Assembly (NCBI GenBank): GCA_018968885.1
Contig: JAGWZK010000017.1
Span: 1-64,000, forward strand
DNA length: 64,000 bases
Direction: 5' to 3'
From: Planctomycetota bacterium
Lineage (GTDB): Bacteria > Planctomycetota > Phycisphaerae > Phycisphaerales > UBA1924
Part shown: one piece after another, positions 37,642-46,842 of the stretch
Numbering within the stretch: position 1 is the stretch's first letter
How the letters are laid out: each line of letters starts with the position of its first letter
Position numbers and translations under genes: made by a program
Notes under the pieces: model-generated
Database searches by the model: none
What the model saw: the letters and a program-made list of their open reading frames with translations, nothing else
What the model was told of the DNA's origin: nothing

Positions 37642-39531
37642 TTATTGGCCAAGCTGTGCTCGCAGCGAGGCGGCGATGGAAACTTCCTGGAGCCGGACAC
37701 TGAGTTGATCCAGATCGTGCTTGGCGCGGGCAAAGGCATCAGCATCGGTCGCAGCAGGATTCGCTGCCTGCTGAAGAAACTCCGCGAGTCGGCCGGATGC
37801 TGTGTCCAGCTCCCGGGCATAAGCGGGGTCGATCTCCTGACGCAACTTGGCGAGACGCTCCGAGATCCACTTGAGATCCAACTTGCTGTTGACCACCAGA
37901 TCGGCGATGCGATGCGCGTGCATATCAGTCTTTGCGTTCACGACCGAGGCCCGCTCCATCTGATCGACTTCCTCGCGGGTCAGGCCGTGATTGGGCACCA
38001 CCTGCATCGCGGCACGCCGGCCTGAGCGTTTCTCAATGGCTGATACGTTGAGGACTCCGTTGGCATCCACGAGAAAGGTGACTTCGACTTGGGGAATACC
38101 GGCGGGCATGGGAGGAATGCCACGCAGGTGAAAGTCCGCGATCAGTCGGCAATCAGCGGCCATTTCGCGCTCACCCTGAAAGACACGGAGATGAATACCT
38201 GTCTGATTGTCCACCTGAGTGGAGAACATCTCGGTGGCGCGAGCCGGAACAGCGGCGTTGCGGACAATGATCTTGGCGATGCCGCCACCGGCGGTTTCCA
38301 AGCCGAGCGACAAGGGGACGACATCCAGCAAGAGTGCCGCACGGTTTGACCCACTGAGGACCGCGCCTTGCACCGCAGCACCGAGCGCAACGACCTGATC
38401 GGGATCGAGAGCGGAATAGGGTTCGAGTGCAAACTTCTCAGCGACCAGCCGACGAACCAACGGAATGCGCGTCGATCCACCCACCAAGGCGACGACTTGC
38501 GGCGCCACGCCCTCCAGCTCGATCTGAGCATCAGCCAGCGCACGATCACAGCAGTGAATGGTTCTCTCGACAATCGGTGTGATGAGTGAATCAAATTCGG
38601 CGAGGGCGATGGACTGAGCGTGCTGGGTTCCATCATCACGCTGCCATGTGATCACAGCGTGGTCGTGCGTGCTGAGATGATGCTTGGCGGCGATGCACGC
38701 AAGACGGAGCCGCGAAGATTCTTCAGGCCCCGGCTTCTGTCGCAACTGGTCCACCACCCAGCGCAACAGGGCGTGATCAATGTCATCGCCGCCGAGGGCG
38801 GTGTCACCGGCGGTGGCTATGACGCGAAAGAGATCTCGTGAACCGCCATCAGGGCCAGGGACGATTGAAAGGATCGAAATATCAAAGGTGCCCCCACCAA
38901 AGTCATAGACAGCGACTGTGCGGATGCCACGATTTCGCTCGGCACTGCGATCGAGCCCGAGTCCATAAGCCAATCCGGCGGCGGTTGGTTCGTTGACGAT
39001 GCGCACCACATCCAGCCCAGCGAGACGACCTGCATCGCGCGTGGCCTGACGCTGGGCATCATCAAAGTAGGCGGGAACGGTGATCACCACACGTCGAGCT
39101 GCGACGCCAAGCACGCGCTGGGCGCGAGCTGCAAGAAACCTGAGAATCTCAGCCGAAACTTCTTGCGGAGTCACGATGCGATCGGCTTGGCCGGCAGAGC
39201 CGGGAATCCGCACTCGAGCGGTGTGCTGTGGGCCGTCGACGATCTGATAAGAAAGCCCGCCGAGATCGATGTCGGCAATGGATCGACCCATGAGCCGCTT
39301 GATGCTGCGGAGAGTGCGGGCCGGATCAGGCGATCGCAACGCCTCATCCCCCACCATCACTTGCCAACCATCTTCCGCCGGAATGTAGCGAACCACACTA
39401 GGAACCAGAGGTGATTCGCCTGCAGGAACCAGCACACGTGGGCCGCGCTCATCGCACAAGGCCACCAGCGAATTGGTGGTGCCCAGATCGATGCCCAGAA
39501 TCGGATCGCGTGATGTTGATTCGTCCGCCAT
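37642..39531 (-). CDS. Hsp70-family chaperone (DnaK/HscA-like paralogue)
   Basis: The 629-aa ATP-dependent chaperone has GIDLGTTNSLVAL (phosphate 1), VVITVPAYFDDAQRQATRDAG, RIVNEPTAAGLAYGLG, VYDFGGGTFDISIL (phosphate 2) and ALVGGSTRIPLVRRL (adenosine). A substrate-binding domain follows with SLGLETAGGGIAKIIVRNAAVP and VTFLVDANGVLNVSA. The helical lid is short and ends without the EEVD-like tail. A 'Fe-S chaperone'-like MADESTSRDPILG start and the length resemble HscA, but no HscB or isc gene is near. I chose the ATG at 39531, with AGG seven bases upstream. Client unknown. Confidence 0.88.
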   Translation of the reverse strand: MADESTSRDPILGIDLGTTNSLVALCDERGPRVLVPAGESPLVPSVVRYIPAEDGWQVMVGDEALRSPDPARTLRSIKRLMGRSIADIDLGGLSYQIVDGPQHTARVRIPGSAGQADRIVTPQEVSAEILRFLAARAQRVLGVAARRVVITVPAYFDDAQRQATRDAGRLAGLDVVRIVNEPTAAGLAYGLGLDRSAERNRGIRTVAVYDFGGGTFDISILSIVPGPDGGSRDLFRVIATAGDTALGGDDIDHALLRWVVDQLRQKPGPEESSRLRLACIAAKHHLSTHDHAVITWQRDDGTQHAQSIALAEFDSLITPIVERTIHCCDRALADAQIELEGVAPQVVALVGGSTRIPLVRRLVAEKFALEPYSALDPDQVVALGAAVQGAVLSGSNRAALLLDVVPLSLGLETAGGGIAKIIVRNAAVPARATEMFSTQVDNQTGIHLRVFQGEREMAADCRLIADFHLRGIPPMPAGIPQVEVTFLVDANGVLNVSAIEKRSGRRAAMQVVPNHGLTREEVDQMERASVVNAKTDMHAHRIADLVVNSKLDLKWISERLAKLRQEIDPAYARELDTASGRLAEFLQQAANPAATDADAFARAKHDLDQLSVRLQEVSIAASLRAQLGQ

Positions 39532-39550
39532 GCAACCTGAGGGTAGGAAG

Positions 39551-39586
39551 AAACACAAACGCCCCGAGCAGATGCCCGGGGCGTTT
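39551..39586 (-). terminator. Terminator after a GC-dockerin gene
   Basis: AAACGCCCC / GGGGCGTTT (39557-39586) is followed on the minus strand by GTGTTTCTT. It lies 30 bases past the stop of the 39615 gene and just before the Hsp70 start. Confidence 0.8.
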
Positions 39587-39614
39587 GGAAGTAAGGTCAG
39601 ATCAATCGAAGGAA

Positions 39615-40637
39615 TCAGTCGCAACCGGCGGCGAAATCCTGGACGAAGTCGAGGTAGTCGAAGAAGTCGACGATGCCGTCGGCGTTGTAGTCCGGGCGGC
39701 AGACCGCGCGGCCCCACTTGACGTTGACGCGAGTCGCGCCGGTGGCGGCGCCGGTCGAGGTGACGTTGAAGTCAGTCGCGCCGAACGTGGTGTTGAACGC
39801 AGCGCAGGCGATGTAGTAGAACTCGCCAGAGCCGGTGGCGTTGAGGGCGCCGTTCTGGCCGTTGAAGGGGAGGCCGTCGGCATTGGCGGGGCGGCCACCG
39901 GTGCCGAAAGACAGCTGGCTGGAGAGGCCGGGGCCGCCGTCATCGTCATTAGCAACGAGGGTGCCGTCGTTGCGGTACACGCCGATTTCGGGATCGCCCA
40001 GACCGCCACCGATGGTGGTCATGTCGACGAAACGGTTGTTGTCAGCCGTGACATCCTCGGCGAGGGCGAACTTGAACCATGACACTTCGCCAGCGGCAGC
40101 GATGTTGCCATCGCCGCTGACTTCTGTACCAAAGACCAAGTTGATCAAGATGGCATCGCCGGGGCCCGGGGGCGGCGGGGGAACGTCGTTGTCGAAGGTG
40201 AGGGAGACAGATTCCCAGTTGGCATCGATGCTGGCGGTGCCGCCGTCATCGAAGCTCTCGAAGAAGCGGAATTCCCAAGAGCCAGCAGGGTTATAACCGC
40301 CGCTGGGAACCGTGGTCTGAAAATCGACGGCGATTTCCTGAGAGAAGGCAAAGTTGGTGAAGGGCTGAATGATGAACGAGGGCTGGCCGCCAGCGGGGGT
40401 CACCTGGATGCGGGCTTCGAGTGAATACGTGGCGGGGTTCACTGAGTTCAGCGTGCCGTTCGTCACCATCTTGCCGAGCGAATAGCCGCCGGTGGCGGTG
40501 TAATTCGTCACCGTGTTCGCAACCGAGCCGTTGGGACCGTTGCTGTCAATGCTGGTAAACGATGCCGTCTCCTGGGGAGCGGCGAAGGCGGCGGCGGCAA
40601 AGCCAGCCACAGCCAAAATCGAAAGAGCGTTCTTCAT
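39615..40637 (-). CDS. Secreted protein with single GC-type dockerin repeat
   Basis: The 340-aa product has a signal peptide (MKNALSILAVAGFAAAAFAA) and a strong start (AGGAGG upstream). The first half (about 25-170) is a beta-sandwich with no motif I recognise. The second half (about 180-305) resembles the bacterial pre-peptidase C-terminal-like fold: VSWFKFALAEDVTADNNRFVDM, DPEIGVYRNDGTLVANDDDGGPGLSSQL. The tail holds only one dockerin-like repeat (DYNADGIVDFFDYLDFVQDF) and ends AAGCD. Most other tails here have two repeats and end GC or GCP. No catalytic residues seen; likely an extracellular carbohydrate- or surface-binding protein. Confidence 0.8.
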   Translation of the reverse strand: MKNALSILAVAGFAAAAFAAPQETASFTSIDSNGPNGSVANTVTNYTATGGYSLGKMVTNGTLNSVNPATYSLEARIQVTPAGGQPSFIIQPFTNFAFSQEIAVDFQTTVPSGGYNPAGSWEFRFFESFDDGGTASIDANWESVSLTFDNDVPPPPPGPGDAILINLVFGTEVSGDGNIAAAGEVSWFKFALAEDVTADNNRFVDMTTIGGGLGDPEIGVYRNDGTLVANDDDGGPGLSSQLSFGTGGRPANADGLPFNGQNGALNATGSGEFYYIACAAFNTTFGATDFNVTSTGAATGATRVNVKWGRAVCRPDYNADGIVDFFDYLDFVQDFAAGCD

Positions 40638-40992
40638 GACCTAACCTCCTCTGAACATTCCAAAACTCTGAAACACGCCGCGGCGACCGTCGCGACGAAA
40701 CACAAGCGAGCATACGACGCACCGCTCCGGATGCCCCCGAAGTGCTGCGCTGAACGGCGCATCACTCCGGTTGTTGCATATAGGGGTTATACCACAAGGG
40801 CAATCCCTCTTCAACAAGTGTGACACATTCTGTGATCAAGTGCCACCGAAATTTGCTGGCATGTGGCAGATGCCTCAGATGAATCTGCCTCGCGGACCCA
40901 AAAAGCACACCCCCCGGCACAAGACCGGGGGGTGGAAAGTGACTGATCAGCCGATCAGAGAGTTATAGGGCCTGCGAACAGACTCCGCGGAA
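40638..40992. other. 355-bp gene-free stretch with a terminator and the promoter region of the 39615 gene
   Basis: It holds the terminator of the 40993-42948 gene at 40908-40934 and, nearer 40638, the AT-rich promoter region of the 39615-40637 gene. I see no further reading frame with a family signature. Confidence 0.7.
40901..40934 (-). terminator. Terminator after a GC-dockerin gene
   Basis: CACCCCCCGG / CCGGGGGGTG (10 bp, loop of seven) is followed on the minus strand by TGCTTTTTGG. It lies about 60 bases after the stop of the 40993 gene. Confidence 0.85.
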
Positions 40993-42948
40993 TTAGCAAC
41001 CGGTCGAGAAGGCGGCAACGAAGTCCAGGTAATCGAAGAAGTCGATGACCGTGTCGGCGTTGAAGTCAGCACCAGGAGCGTTGCTGGAGAAGTCGGAAAC
41101 GAAGTCGAGGTAGTCGAAGAAGTCGACGACGGTGTCGCCGTTGTAGTCGGCAGCGCAGACGTCGGGGGCGAAGCAAACGCCGGTCATAGCGAGCTCGTAG
41201 CCGAGGTTGGTGGCGGTGAAGGTGCCAGACCACGAGGCGAGGGTGATGTCGCCACCGTTGGTCAGACCATCGGGAGCGCGGACGGCCTGGAAGGGAGTAT
41301 CTTCCCAGATGGGGAAGCCGCCAGCATTCATGGGGTCGCGGTCGTAACGGGTGACAGCGAGGTAGTAGGTGCCATCGGGAGTGCCGAGGGTGCCATCGAG
41401 GGTCGAACGCAGACCGGTCGTGCCACCAACGGTGTCGTCGTTCATGATCACGCCAGCGCCGGTGCCATCAAACAGGAACAACTGAGTGTCCTGTGTGCCG
41501 GTGAGGGTGGTGTTGGTTGTGATGCTGAAGGTGCCGTTGCCACAGATGCGGATCTTGTAGATATCCACATCGTCGGTGTTGAAGGTACCAGCGATCGAGA
41601 TGAAGGGGTCAGTGCCCGTGGGGGTCTGGGCCGTGGCGAGCGCGTCGCCAGCATCGCCGCCGCCGTCCACGTTCTCATCCCACTGGGGAGGAGTGGGAGG
41701 AGTGACTTCGGAAATCACCAAGCTGCCAGCGCCGCCGGCTGAAGCGCCGCCGAAGCCAGCCACGCGGACGTAGTAGGTCTCGCCAGCGACGATGCCAGTG
41801 AGGGTGACGGAGCTCTGCAGGGCGCAGCCATCGTCATTGCAACCCAGGGCCGTGCCGCCGCACTCGTCGTACACCGAGACAACGGTGTCAAAACCAGCGT
41901 TATTGCAGGTGGCGAAGTTGAGGTCGTTGGTGTTGGCGGCGGTGTAGACAAACCAGACGTCGCGACTGGACGTGACGCACGCCGTCAGGCCGTCGTTGCT
42001 GGCAGCGCTGTTGTTGAAGGCGTTGGCGCCGAGGGTCGCGGTGGCTGCGGTGCCGCAGTCATCGTTGGCCGGCGGAGGAGCATTCACCGTGAAGTTCATG
42101 GTTCCGTTGCTGCTGCGGCTCTGCGCATCGGCAACGGTGAAGGGAGTGGCCTTCACGCCGGGGGTGGTGTTGCTGTCCACCAGAACGTTACCTGAGAAGA
42201 TGTTGTCGCCAGGAGCAGCGTCAGGAGCGACCCCGTCGTCAAGCAACGTGATCGAGCCAGCGCCCAGAAGCGACGCATCGAGGGTCACAGAGATGCCGGT
42301 GCTGGGGGGGATGTCGCCGGGGGTGACGGTGACCGTGGCAACCGTGGAGGTGCCAGCGAGGCCGTTGTTGGGGGTATACGCGCCAACGCCGGTGGGAGGC
42401 GTGGGAGCGCCGGGAGCAGCAATATCAAAGTTCAGGGTGCAGGTGCGCTCTGTGCCGGTATAGGTGCTGGTCACGGTCCAGTTGGTGAGGCCGTGGGTCA
42501 CGCTGAAACGACCAACGGCGACCCAGTAGGTGCCGCCAGCGAGAACACCGTCGATGCCGTTACGAATCGCGCCAGTGCCGATGGCAGCGCGAGTGGGAGT
42601 GGTCTGGCCGTAGGTGAGCTGTGAGAAAAGGCCGGGGCCACTGTCGTCGTCGCTGCCGCCGGCAGCGCCGTTGACGATGTTGCCAGCGGCGTCGTACAGA
42701 CCGAGCTCGGAGTCGGTGATATTGCCGGGGGTATTGGTCCAGATATCGACCCAGCCGCTGGAAGCAGTCACAGCGGGAAGAACAACCTTGTACCACTGAA
42801 TGTTATTGGCGGCCGTCAGCGTGACGGCCTGGCTGAAAACCTGCGACGTGCTGCGATCACCCAGATCGGTGAACGAAGCGGGCTGGGCATATGCCGCAGC
42901 AACCATCGCGAGACCTGCAACCGCGCTCAACTTGTGTGCGAACTTCAT
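40993..42948 (-). CDS. Secreted multi-domain protein with two GC-type dockerin repeats
   Basis: The 651-aa product has a signal peptide (MKFAHKLSAVAGLAMVAAAYAQ) and a good GGAGG site. It appears built of three pre-peptidase-C-like modules. These are SELGLYDAAGNIVNGAAG with DDDSGPGLFSQLTYG; a module DDCGTAATATLGANAF to TYYVRVAGFGG; and VDIYKIRICGNGTFSITT with TQLFLFDGTG. Between modules one and two is a beta-sandwich with VTVTPGDIPPSTG. Two DFFDYLDFVxDFS/VAAFS repeats end the protein at STGC. Modules of this kind bind or cap other extracellular proteins. No enzymatic motif; probably a surface or matrix protein. Confidence 0.8.
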   Translation of the reverse strand: MKFAHKLSAVAGLAMVAAAYAQPASFTDLGDRSTSQVFSQAVTLTAANNIQWYKVVLPAVTASSGWVDIWTNTPGNITDSELGLYDAAGNIVNGAAGGSDDDSGPGLFSQLTYGQTTPTRAAIGTGAIRNGIDGVLAGGTYWVAVGRFSVTHGLTNWTVTSTYTGTERTCTLNFDIAAPGAPTPPTGVGAYTPNNGLAGTSTVATVTVTPGDIPPSTGISVTLDASLLGAGSITLLDDGVAPDAAPGDNIFSGNVLVDSNTTPGVKATPFTVADAQSRSSNGTMNFTVNAPPPANDDCGTAATATLGANAFNNSAASNDGLTACVTSSRDVWFVYTAANTNDLNFATCNNAGFDTVVSVYDECGGTALGCNDDGCALQSSVTLTGIVAGETYYVRVAGFGGASAGGAGSLVISEVTPPTPPQWDENVDGGGDAGDALATAQTPTGTDPFISIAGTFNTDDVDIYKIRICGNGTFSITTNTTLTGTQDTQLFLFDGTGAGVIMNDDTVGGTTGLRSTLDGTLGTPDGTYYLAVTRYDRDPMNAGGFPIWEDTPFQAVRAPDGLTNGGDITLASWSGTFTATNLGYELAMTGVCFAPDVCAADYNGDTVVDFFDYLDFVSDFSSNAPGADFNADTVIDFFDYLDFVAAFSTGC

Positions 42949-43352
42949 GAACGAAACCTCCCTCTATGAGGACCTGGTCGGAAGGTGTACACGACTTCCG
43001 ACCGGCCACAATCTCCAAAAGCGTCGCGGGGAACACCCCCTAGACGCATTCGAACCATGCATTGACAGCGCGTGAGTTGTACCACCGACGCGCAAAGCGG
43101 TGAAATCGCGCAGTGCCAAGATGGCCGCGCAGATCTTCCGCTCCTCATTTATAACATACGTTTTACGCAATCACAACAAAAAATCTTGTACGAGTGCGCC
43201 GATTCTGCAGATTGAGCGTTTTGCCCGGGAGTTATCTGGACGCTCTTTCGCTTTGGCCTTCTCGCCGGTGCTAGCACTGGCGGGGCGGCTCGCCACTCCC
43301 CTTCGCTTGGTTTCTGGTCGCTTGGTGCTCTCTCCCTCTACCCTGCACCCCT
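42949..43352. other. 404-bp divergent promoter region between a GC-dockerin gene and pheT
   Basis: This intergenic stretch feeds genes on both sides. It includes an AT-rich island around 43145-43195 (CATACGTTTTACGC and CAACAAAAAATCTTG), likely holding promoters. For pheT, TACCCT ends eight bases before the ATG. I see no T-box-like leader, attenuator or short gene. Confidence 0.6.
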
Positions 43353-45428
43353 ATGCACGTCTCGGTCTCGCTCCTCAACCGCCTTCTCACCCCCCCCACC
43401 CTGGCCGCCGATGAGGCCGAGTCCCTCCTCACGCACTCGGGATTCCCGATCGAGTCGCGCACAGCGCTGGCAGATGGCGACGAAATGCTGGATGTTGAAG
43501 TCACCAGCAACCGGGGCGACATGCTTTGTGCCAGCGGTTGCGCTCGCGAGATCGCGGCACGCTCCGGTCGCACCCTCAAGATGCCCGCAGCTGCTTCACT
43601 CGCAGCTTCAGGCCCGGCGCCGACCCTTGAAAATCTGGTTCCCGGCGAATGCCCCCTCTTCACCCTGCGCATCATCCGAAGCGTCAAGGTCGGCCCCAGC
43701 CCGGCATGGCTGGTGCAGGCGCTGGAAAGTGTCGGGCAACGCTCGATTAACAACGTCGTCGATGCCACGAATTTCGTCGCGATGGAACTGGGTAATCCGT
43801 CCCACGTCTTTGATCTGAACAAGCTCGCGGGCCACAAGTTAATCGTCCGCCGCGCGAATGCGGGAGAAATGCTCACCACGCTGGATGGCAAGCCCCGCAA
43901 GCTCAGTCCGGATGAAGTCGTCGTCGCGGATGCAGCCAAGGCCCAGTCATTGGCTGGCGTCATGGGTGGTCAAGAGAGCGAAGTGAGTGCCGCGACTTCG
44001 GATGTTGCGGTTGAGGTGGCAACGTGGGATCCGGTTGCGGTTCGGCGCGCTGCGCGCCGCCATCAGATTCGCACCGAAGCCTCGCACCGCTTTGAGCGTG
44101 TGGTGCGCCCTGAGACTCTCGCGGCAGCATCCGATCGCCTGTGTGCACTCATCATCGAACTGGCTGGCGGAAAGCCCGATGGACCCATCGCGACCGCCGG
44201 GCAACCTCTGCCTGCGCCGCGCGTTGTTTCTGTACGTGCATCTCGCGCGGCATCCATCATCGGATATGCCGTCACCACCGCTGATATCGCTTCGCTTCTC
44301 ACCCCGCTGGGTTTCGTGTGCGTTCCCCATGCAGATGGCAGCGTCGCGTGCACGGTTCCCGCCTGGCGCAACGACATTTCCCGCGAGATCGACCTGATTG
44401 AGGAAATTGCTCGCATGAAGGGACTGGATGCGATTCCTACCCATGATGCGATGCAGATTCGCGTCCGCCCGCCGCAGGGAAACCAGCGTGCCATGCGAGA
44501 GTTGGGGTCGATTCTCACAGGTCTGGGCTACTACGAAGCGCTGACGTTCAGCTTCACCAGCCCAGCTCGCGCGAAGCCGTTTCTCTCTGCCGGGCTCTCC
44601 ACCGTTGCCGTGGATGATGATCGCCGCAAGCACGAGCCGACGCTGCGCCCCAGTGCTTTGACAGGATTGCTTACATGCCGCCGTGCGAATCAGGATGGTG
44701 GAGTGCTGAGTGCGCGCCTGTTTGAAACCTCTGCCGTCTTTGCACAGCGCGTTGAGGGCAAGAACACCGCCAGCGTGGAAACACGCATGCTCGCTCTACT
44801 GGCAGATTGCCCAATCGACGGCTCATCCATCGAACGCAAACAGGCCGGCATCCGCACGATTCGCGGCAGCATCGAAGCCGTCGTCCGTGCCCTATTGGGT
44901 CCGGAGGCGGCCGTCACCATCAAGCCCGTCACCAACCTCCCCATCGGCTATGACGCATCGGCGAGCGGTGAAGTGCATGTGACCAGTGCAGGCACAGCCC
45001 ATCGCATCGGGCAGATGGGTTTGCTTTCGCAAGCAGTGCAGAATGAGTATGGACTGGCGAATCCCGTGGCCATTGCCGAAGTGGAACTGCAAGGACTGAT
45101 CGCCAACTTCCCACCTCTTACCAAGGTACGGACCCTTCCGACGTTCCCAGCCATCGAGCGCGATGTGTCGGCGATCGTGGATGAAACCGTGTCGTGGTAC
45201 AAGATGTCAGAAGTCATCCGAGCTTCGCGCGTCGCACTCCTCGAAGACGTCAACTTTGTCTACACCTATCGCGGCAAGCAGATCGGCAAGGGCAAAAAAT
45301 CCGTCACCGCGCGGCTGCGATTCCGCGACCCATCGCGCACGCTGCGGCACGAAGAGGTCGATCCCCAGATGGCGAGCGTCACCGATCTCTTGAAGAACAC
45401 GCTGAAGGCGGAGATTCGCACGACGTGA
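43353..45428 (+). CDS. pheT: Phenylalanine-tRNA ligase beta subunit, short form without tRNA-binding OB domain
   Basis: The 691-aa product is the structural beta chain that, with PheS, charges tRNA-Phe. It starts VSVSLLNRLLTPP (B1), then runs directly into LDVEVTSNRGDMLCASGCAREIA. The EMAP-II-like tRNA-binding insertion of about 110 residues found in most bacterial PheT near residue 40 is absent. B3/B4 (VVDATNFVAMELGNPSHVFD and LAGVMGGQESEVS), B5, the catalytic-like core (EIDLIEEIARMKGLDAIP) and the C-terminal anticodon-binding FDX-ACB domain (PTFPAIERDVSAIVDE to LRHEEVDPQM) are present. pheS is not adjacent. The stop overlaps the next start (GTGA). Confidence 0.93.
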   Translation: MHVSVSLLNRLLTPPTLAADEAESLLTHSGFPIESRTALADGDEMLDVEVTSNRGDMLCASGCAREIAARSGRTLKMPAAASLAASGPAPTLENLVPGECPLFTLRIIRSVKVGPSPAWLVQALESVGQRSINNVVDATNFVAMELGNPSHVFDLNKLAGHKLIVRRANAGEMLTTLDGKPRKLSPDEVVVADAAKAQSLAGVMGGQESEVSAATSDVAVEVATWDPVAVRRAARRHQIRTEASHRFERVVRPETLAAASDRLCALIIELAGGKPDGPIATAGQPLPAPRVVSVRASRAASIIGYAVTTADIASLLTPLGFVCVPHADGSVACTVPAWRNDISREIDLIEEIARMKGLDAIPTHDAMQIRVRPPQGNQRAMRELGSILTGLGYYEALTFSFTSPARAKPFLSAGLSTVAVDDDRRKHEPTLRPSALTGLLTCRRANQDGGVLSARLFETSAVFAQRVEGKNTASVETRMLALLADCPIDGSSIERKQAGIRTIRGSIEAVVRALLGPEAAVTIKPVTNLPIGYDASASGEVHVTSAGTAHRIGQMGLLSQAVQNEYGLANPVAIAEVELQGLIANFPPLTKVRTLPTFPAIERDVSAIVDETVSWYKMSEVIRASRVALLEDVNFVYTYRGKQIGKGKKSVTARLRFRDPSRTLRHEEVDPQMASVTDLLKNTLKAEIRTT

Positions 45429-46717
45429 GCATCGCACAGAACACGCCCGCGGAAGACAACTCGCATTCTGCAACCCTTGCGCCCGAGCTTGCTGCGCTGC
45501 AGCGTTGGCGCATCGGTGGCATCCTGCTCACGCACGGAGTCATCGATTTCTTTTCGTATGTCATCGTCCCCATCGTGACGCTGCTCGAAGGGCGCGTGCA
45601 CCTCTCTCACGAGCAAGGTGCATTCCTGCTTGGACTTGGCTCCATCGCCAGTGGAGCCATTCAGCCGCTGGTGGCGTGGATCAGCGATCGCTACCACACC
45701 CGCTTGCCCGGTTGGATCGGTTTTGTGCTTGCTGTGTTCGCCATTTCGCTGGTGGGTCACGCGACGCAATACTGGCATCTGCTTCTCATTCAGATCATCG
45801 GGTCGGCCGGGGTGGGTGCATATCACCCCGTCGCTGCTGCTGTCGTCGGCCAGCTTTCCGGCTCGCGCCGCCTCGTTGGTATGTCCGCTTTCTTTGCCGC
45901 GGGCATGACGGGCGGCATTCTGGGCAACTGGACCACCCCCGCATACGTCAACCGCTTGGGCATTGAGTCTTTGCTCTGGCTGATTCCGCCTGGTTTGTTT
46001 GCGGCATGGATCCTGTGGCAAAGCATGCGCGGGGTGGAACACGGGCACATCGCAGCCCGGGCAGCACACGCGGAACTGACCATTCAAGAGCAGCGCGCCC
46101 GCTGGCGAGGAATCTGGCTTCTTTACACCAGCAACGTGCTTCGGTTCATCGTGAACATGATGCTGGTCCAACTCGCCATCCGCTGGAGCGAGCAAGCCAT
46201 TCTGCATCGAAACTCTGCAGCAAACCTTGATGATGCCCTGCGCACCAAAGCCATCGCCATCAATGGTCCGTTGCAGGCATCTATGCAGGTTGGCATGGGT
46301 TTCGTCGGTCTGGCCATCGCGCTCTTGGCGGCAAAGAGCGTCCAACGTCAATGGCTGCTGTGGACGCCCATCGCCTGCGCCGTCCCGCTTTTCCTGTTCC
46401 CCGCGGCAAGTGCGCCAACTTGGATGGCCTTTGTGGTCCTCACCATCGCAGGAGCGGGATTCGGTGGAACCTATTCCATCTCCGTTTCCATGGGTCAGCA
46501 ACTACTGCCCCATCGCACCAATCTCGCCAGCGGCCTGTTGATGGGCGGTGCCTGGGGTGTGGCCTTTCTCGGACCACCGTTGGCACAGTGGATTCTGGAT
46601 CAATCAAACCTGCGCATCGCCTTTGTTTCCTCGGGCGTGCTCCTGCTTATCTCTGGGGCACTGATCGCGTTTCTGCCGCGGCACGCGGGGGCAATGAACC
46701 CCGTTACCAAACCGTGA
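45425..46717 (+). CDS. MFS transporter (fosmidomycin-resistance-like)
   Basis: The 430-aa inner membrane protein has about 12 hydrophobic helices (for example ILLTHGVIDFFSYVIVPIV, GWIGFVLAVFAISLVGHA, WLLWTPIACAVPLFLFPAA, GLLMGGAWGVAFLGPPLA). The HGVIDFFS start, the AGVGAYHPVAAA loop, and the gap of about 60 residues between the two halves fit Fsr-like exporters. The substrate is unknown. It starts at a GTG overlapping the pheT stop by four bases, so it is coupled to a housekeeping gene. Confidence 0.82.
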   Translation: MSIAQNTPAEDNSHSATLAPELAALQRWRIGGILLTHGVIDFFSYVIVPIVTLLEGRVHLSHEQGAFLLGLGSIASGAIQPLVAWISDRYHTRLPGWIGFVLAVFAISLVGHATQYWHLLLIQIIGSAGVGAYHPVAAAVVGQLSGSRRLVGMSAFFAAGMTGGILGNWTTPAYVNRLGIESLLWLIPPGLFAAWILWQSMRGVEHGHIAARAAHAELTIQEQRARWRGIWLLYTSNVLRFIVNMMLVQLAIRWSEQAILHRNSAANLDDALRTKAIAINGPLQASMQVGMGFVGLAIALLAAKSVQRQWLLWTPIACAVPLFLFPAASAPTWMAFVVLTIAGAGFGGTYSISVSMGQQLLPHRTNLASGLLMGGAWGVAFLGPPLAQWILDQSNLRIAFVSSGVLLLISGALIAFLPRHAGAMNPVTKP

Positions 46718-46842
46718 CGAGAACCGAACCCATTCGGGCGTATACCTATCACTGACGAGGTGCGCTGCGGCATGGCCGTGACCTCTCGTCTGAATGGAAC
46801 AGGGCCGGAATCGGGGCCACCCCGCCGCCCAGGAGATGAACC

